This document shows positions 58,408 to 64,000 of a stretch of 64,000 nucleotides of DNA, piece by piece (position 1 is the stretch's first letter; every line of letters starts with the position of its first letter). Source of the DNA: Rhizaria sp. SCN 62-66 (lineage: Eukaryota; Rhizaria, unplaced); NCBI GenBank assembly GCA_001724265.1, contig MEDY01000035.1, forward strand, positions 1-64,000. Reading direction: 5' to 3'. Below the pieces are notes generated by a model. It saw only the letters and a program-made list of their open reading frames with translations. It made no database searches and was not told where the DNA came from. Made by a program: the position numbers and the translations under genes.

Positions 58408-58683
58408 ATGTCTGCTGAGCGCACTCCGCTCTCGCCGTCGTCAGGCTCCTCGCAGGCCGCACGACTCGCGCTCGGAGCCCCTGTGTCTGCAGCAGACTCT
58501 TCCTCCGCCGGCCCGACGCCATACGCGGGCATGCCGCTGGACAGAGCGCCGCAGCTCGCCATGTCTCTCGACGACGACGTCTCGATGACATCTCCGCCGC
58601 CCTCGCTGGCGATGTTGTCACCACCGAGCACGCTGCAGCGTACACGCACCTTCACAAGCCCGCCATCGTCTTCCTACGCACAT

Positions 58684-58738
<55 letters not shown>

Positions 58739-61700
58739 CGCCCACGCCCGCAGGCCAGGGCTTTTCCACACAGACCTCGCTATCGACGGGCATCCCTATG
58801 CTTTCCCGAGCTTTATCACACGTGTCACTGACTTCACCGCCCGCGGCGCGCCGCCACAACTCCATCGACATGACGACCTCCGGTTTAGCTCCGGGCGGCT
58901 CTGCGCTGTCTAACGGCGGCGGTAGCAGCGGCAGCGGCGGCGCAGACCGCCCCTCGCCGATGTTCCCTCCCGCGGACCCTTTCGCGATGCCCTCCGGTTT
59001 CTCAGTCACGCCACTCGTGCCACACAGCCACGGCGCACTCGCCGCCGCCGCCAGCATCGCCGCCGCAGCTGTGGTCGGCGCGACGGGCGGGAACGCACCC
59101 GCCACGCCGGCGCCGCGCGCGCAGCAGGGCCGGACAGCGGGTCTCCCCACGCCTGCACACGCGGCGCCCTCGCACTCACATTCGTCATCTTCAGCATCAC
59201 ACACTGCGCCGCACACAGCAGCAGCGCATGCTGCGGCGTCAACTCCGTCCTCTGGCTCCGGCTCCGGCTCTACAGCTGTGGGCTTAAGCACTGGCGCGGG
59301 CGCAAACACCGCTGACCCCGGAGCTACTGCTACTGCTGCTGGTGGTGGTGGTGGTGGTGGACTGCATGCGTCGCCGCCCTCTGGCGCTGCTCCTGGTCAG
59401 CAGAACGCTCACGGTCGCAGTCACGGTTATGGCCACCATCACGGCCGTGCGCGGTCGCGCTCTCGGTCACCGTACTCCCCTCAACAGGCTCAGACAGCGC
59501 AGGCGCAGACGCAGATGCAGTTGCAGCAGCAGAGCGGCGCGGGACTGGGGCTCGCCAGCTCAGGCTCAGACTCAGCCGCCGCGTCCCCCATCGACCTCGC
59601 GTCCTCCGCCGCGGCAACAGACGCTGCGACTAGGGGAGCACCTGCTGCGCGAGCGCGCGTGCGTTCCCGTGCGAGCGACGTGTTCACCAACTCGACCGAC
59701 GCGGACACAGAATACACCGCCGACGCCGACGCTGACGCCGCTACCACGGCCACCACGGATGCGTTCACCGACGCTGACCTCACCTTGACCGGCGACGCTG
59801 CCGCCGCCGGCTGTGACGCCGACGCGCCTGTCGCAGTTGGCGAGCTGGTGTCCACACTCGCACTGTGGCCCGCGCTGTCTCAGCACGGCGGCTTCACCGT
59901 CGAGCACTCGGAACGCGATGACCTGGTGCTGCGTCTCGCGGCGCTGCAGGACCGCGTTCCTGCGTGCGCGCGACTTGAAACGGCGCTGTCGATCCTCGCC
60001 ACGTCGCGCCCGTCGTTGCCGGCGCTGCGGAAGGCGCTGGCGCACTTTGCGGCCGCGAGCGAGGCTTTCCGCGCGATGCAGCCGCGAGAGGACCCCATGG
60101 GGGTGGCCACGCGCTCTGGCGCGAAGCTGCCGAAGCCTGACAGCGCCGCGACCACTATTGCGGGGCAGCAGCCGTCCTCGGCGACTGTGAGCCCTGTGCC
60201 CGGTGCTGCGACGAGTTTGGCGACCGACACCCCCCCGTCCGCGTCTGTGTCTGCATCCGCGTCTGCGTCCGCGCCAGTCATCAGTGTTTTCACAGGCTAT
60301 AGCGCTGCCGGCACTGCTTCCGCTGGCAAGGCGGCGCTGGCCGCGGGCTCCCCCGGTCAATCCCCTGCCACGGTTGACGGCACAGGCTCTGCTGCGGCAC
60401 ACGTGCCGGCGGCGGTGCCCACGGCGCGCGCGCGGCGGCTGGTGTGCCGTGAGGCCCGGTCTGGCGTGGGTATCGACATCTTTGAGGAGAGTGAAAGCCC
60501 TAGCAGCGATATCGATCACCACGACGACGACGATGACGAGTACGGCGATGCCGACAACTGCGACAGGGAGCTGTACTCGAACTACGGGTACCCCGAGCAT
60601 CGAGACGACGACACCTCCGGTGACGACAACGGTGAAAGCACGACTCTACTCTACGGTGCACACTCCCCGCTGCCGCTGCCCGCGCTGCCCACGTTGCCCG
60701 ACGCAGTCGCCACCGTGCTCGGCGACAGCGCCGGACCGGCCACTCCCCACGCCGGCACGCCCACCAACGCCACAGCGCCAGCGCACAGCAGCGGCGGCGG
60801 CGGCGGCGGCGTGGGCGGCATTGGCATGCCGCCGGTGTCGCCGCCGCGCCGCAGCCGCGGGCCCGCCCCCAGTGCCTCTTCCGGCGTCAGTCAAACGCAA
60901 CCACCGCGCTCTGGCTTACTACGGGGCAGCAGTAGCGGCGGCAGCAGCGGCGGCGGCGGCGCGGGGAGTGGGTCATGTCCGCCGTCCCCGGGGCCGGCCC
61001 CGCTGGCAGCGCCGTCGCTGGCGACTCCGTCGCTCAGCGCTGTGGCCACAGGCAGCGGTGCACTGAGCAGCTCGCGCGGGCGGCAGCAAGAGCGGCTGCG
61101 GCGGCGGCAGCGGCGCGAGCGCGGGTCCAACGACGCTGACGTCGACGGACTCACAGCCGAGGGCTCGGGCGCTGAGAGCGACTCCCACGGCGACCGCGGC
61201 CACGGTCACAGCCGCAACCGCGACCGCGATCATGACAATGACCACACTGACCTGGAGGCCTCTGTAGCGCGCTACGGCGCTGGCCCTGGCGCTGCCGACG
61301 GCGCTGGTGGCGACGCGCTTGCGCAGGGCGATAAAGACGCGTTGTTCGCCGCGCCGGAGCCGCAACCGACGCTGTGGCAGCGCGCCGTGCGCTTGCCCGC
61401 TGCGCCGCTGCGCGCACTCGCCAAGCGCGCGAAACGCCTGTGGACGCCCGCCGAGACCGCGGCCGCTGCAGCGAGCGCGGACGCCGACGGCGACAACACG
61501 GACGGCGGCGACGCCACCGATACCGGACGCGGCGCCGGCGCCGGCGCCGGCAGCGGGAGCAGCAGCGGTGATGTGACTTCGGGCGGAGGCGGCGGCGCGG
61601 GGTCGCTGCGTGCTAGGCAGACTGCACTGGCGGCCGCTGAGGGCCCGGAGCCTCGCACTGGAACACGCCCTCTCTCTGGCACCGGTGCTGCTGCTGGTGC

Positions 61701-64000
61701 GGCGCCGCCGTCGCCTGCGTTGAGAGCGGCGACGCGGTCCACCGCCGCGTCAAGCTCCAGCGCAGCTGCTGCGGCGAACGCGGCGGCGCGTGCGAGCGCG
61801 GCGGCGGCGCGCGCCACTGCCGCGGCGGCGCGGGCGCGCGCGGTGTGGCCTGTGCATGACATGACGCCGCGGCTGTGGCGGCGCTGTTGCGCGGCGTTCG
61901 CGGTCTCCGCGCTGCAGTTCTTGCTCAAAACGCTGTTTTCGGTGATGTTGGTGGAGTTGCGCGCGCTGCGCGAGTGTAGGCAGTTCTGGAAGGCGCGGAT
62001 GTCGCCGTCGGGGCTCGCGCGCTGGCGGCAGCTGTACGCAAACGCGCGGTCGCATGTGGTGACGCTGGGCCGTGTCGAGGCCGAGATGGTGCGTGATGTC
62101 GGCCGCTTGCACGCGCAGATCTTCTATCTCTCGTGTATCACGTGCTTTGGAGGCGCGCCCTTTGCAGATGGCGCACCGATCCCCGCAAGCGCGTGGTTTC
62201 CTGCCCCACCGACGCCGCCCACTCACGCGCATCCACATTCAAGCGTGCACGGGCACGGCCACGCGCTGTCGCCTGTCGATAGCGGTGACCATGCTGCTGC
62301 GTCTACCGCCACAATCACGCCGTCGCCGGTGCCGAGCGCGGCCGCGACCGTTGCGACGCTGCAGCCGCCGCAGATGGCGCGTCTGTCGTCGCTGAGCGCG
62401 CAGATGGGGCTCGGTCAGGGCGCTGCCACGCCGTTTTCCACCGGCGCGCGCGGCCCCGCTGCCACGGCGGCCGCGCTCTCTGCACAGGCGGCCGCGTACG
62501 CTCTCCCACCGGCCGCTTACACCGCGGCTGTCGCGGCCAACGCACCCCCCGTACTCGGCGACGACTCGGCGTCGTCCGGCGTTCTGACGATGCATAAATT
62601 AGGAGCGAACGCTGCGACACCGGTGCCCGCGGACGCGACGTTCGAGACTTTGGGCCGCATGACCCCGCTGCAGCAGTACGTCTTTGCTGCCGCGCGCGCT
62701 GTCAACGCGGACGCGCCGCCACCGTCGCCCATGGCTGCCGCGGCCGCGGGCGTGCTGACGGCGGACTCGGCGCTCGTGGAGCTGGTCCGTTTCTCGCGCG
62801 GCATGGCGCGCTGGCTGTCGTTCACTCCGCAACAGCAGACCGCGTTATTGGCCGTTGCGCACGTGCAGGGCGAAGCCGAGCGCGCTCCGGAGGCGTCGCT
62901 GATGGCGCATCCGGCCGACGTCGCCGCTGCGGCGGAGGCGGCGGCCGCGGCGCAGCGTGAGGGCGAGGAAGCGGCCCGCGCTGTGGGGATCCAGTCGCGC
63001 GAGGACGTGACGCCGGAGTTCCTTGTGGAGCTTGTGGCGTCATTCGCGGACTTGGTGCCGAAGCATGAGGCGTGGTTCCAGCGCCGCGTCGCTCTCTACG
63101 CGCCGCCGTCGCACTGGCGTCGTAACTGGATGGCGTACTTGGCTATCGCGGCGACGGGGCTCGGTGTCGGCCTGTGGGCGCACAGTAACCAGGATCGCGT
63201 TGCTGAAGCGACAGCGAGTATGGTGCTGTCGGCGAAGCATTTCTTCTACGAGCACATCCAGGAGCCGATTGAGAATATTACCAAGAAGGTTTTCTCCGCG
63301 TTCTTCAACGACCGTGTGGAGCGCCAGTCTGAGCTGCCCACAGCGGCCACGATCGCCGAGTCCCGCCGTGACCTGCGCCAGATGCTGCTTGATTTCGGGC
63401 GCGATTTCGCGTCGGATATCGCTGAAGCGGAGAAGACGAGCAAGGCAGCGTTTCTCCAGTCGCTGCCGGACCGTGCGGCGCGGGTCGACATGTCTGTCGT
63501 GATGAGCAAGTACACGACTGATATCCAGAAGCCGCTGTCGAACATCACCTCGGGCTCGCTCGTGCGCGGTCTATTGATCCAGGTCCAGAAGGTCAAGGCT
63601 GACGGCGAAGAGGCTATGCTCGACATGGACCAGATTATCGAGCAGAATGAGATCAACTTCAACATGCTTGCCACGATCCCGGCCATCCTCGTCGCCGGCG
63701 GCACGCTACTTGCTGTGAAGCGCGCCACGCAGTCGCTCTGGCGCCGCGCCCCCGCGCCCAAGGTGCTGCTTTTCGAGATGCGCCTTGTGCTCAGCAAGAT
63801 TGAGATGCTGCTCATCGACGTTGCCGCGCCATCCCCCACGCGTGCGACGGGGATGTACACCGAACCGCCCTTCCCACGCCCCGCGCCGCCGGTGCAAACC
63901 GCGGCCGCAGCGGCCGCGGCACAGCTGTCGCGCGCGATGCCTGCGGTGTTGCTGCACCCTCGCGGTCACATGCCTGCGCCCGACGCCGTGCTGCGGGACG
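58408..64000 (+). CDS. NCA2: NCA2-family mitochondrial membrane protein, partial at window end
   Basis: Frame open from the ATG at 58408 to the window edge (1864 codons, no stop). The last 300 residues match the NCA2 (nuclear control of ATPase 2) family: HWRRNWMAYLAIAATGLGVGLW near residue 1575 (transmembrane), HIQEPIENITKKVFSAFF, then GSLVRGLLIQVQKVKADGEEAM and EINFNMLATIPAILVAGGTLLAVK near 1735-1775 (second transmembrane). In yeast this protein influences expression of mitochondrial ATP synthase subunits 6 and 8. A region near residues 1145-1250 (LWRRCCAAF...FWKARMSPSGLARW) fits the family's middle part. The first 1100 residues are low complexity with poly-Gln, Ser/Gly and acidic stretches, far beyond the roughly 600 residues usual for the family. 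The start codon follows CTCTCCAG by one base. No in-frame TAG. Confidence 0.85.
58684..58734. repeat. CAG repeat encoding poly-Gln
   Basis: Fifteen CAG units, then CAA CAG, encoding 17 consecutive Gln near the N-terminus of the NCA2 protein. Confidence 0.9.

Overview
This window is nuclear DNA from a gene-dense, GC-rich protist that I cannot name. Evidence for a eukaryote: spliceosomal introns, Mediator (MED31), the RNA polymerase II CTD phosphatase SSU72, Ragulator (LAMTOR3), Mcm10, casein kinase 1, a DENN-domain protein, a Rab3GAP2-type subunit and a RhoGAP. A DRC11/IQCA-type AAA protein indicates a motile cilium or flagellum, and an NCA2 protein indicates mitochondria. Genes are strongly GC3-biased and full of Ala/Ser/Gln/Asn homopolymers; spacers are AT-rich.

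Layout: 1-1074 no gene; 1075-2682 (+) WW/TMEM151-like protein A; 3538-4575 (-) MED31; 5113-6096 (+) MRH-domain receptor; 6712-8235 (-) class-III aminotransferase; 9057-12575 (-) Rab3GAP2-like; 12970-16719 (+) THUMP/UPF0020 RNA methylase; 17110-17758 (-) LAMTOR3; 19012-20223 (-) CK1; 20840-22291 (+) queuosine-salvage (QNG1/DUF2419) protein; 23231-31915 (-) giant cyclic-nucleotide-binding protein; 32496-35228 (+) DRC11/IQCA; 35665-42261 (-) DENN protein; 42960-43805 (-) SSU72; 44368-46032 (+) RhoGAP; 46976-51378 (-) Mcm10; 51864-54259 (-) Nudix-like protein with a frame break; 55767-57737 (+) WW/TMEM151-like protein B; 58408 to the window end (+) NCA2. There is no operon logic: neighbours are functionally unrelated housekeeping and trafficking genes.

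The most unusual property is the genetic code. Among 18 genes whose 3' end is in the window, none ends in TAG (11 end in TGA, 7 in TAA), while eight in-frame TAG codons lie inside four otherwise continuous genes (protein A, Rab3GAP2-like, Mcm10, Nudix-like). UAG is therefore probably a rare sense codon (Gln most likely, Leu possible), with UAA and UGA as stops. Two further genome-wide features appear. The introns use a 5' splice site GTACGT (GTNCGT in all seven introns inferred). Nearly every start codon has a pyrimidine-rich tract plus YAG 0-17 nt upstream, suggesting spliced-leader trans-splicing or nearly universal 5'-UTR introns.

The window also holds two paralogous WW-domain/TMEM151-like membrane proteins that carry both WW domains and PPxY ligands, a duplicated CK1 C-terminal tail, and a perfect 26-bp inverted repeat in the largest spacer.
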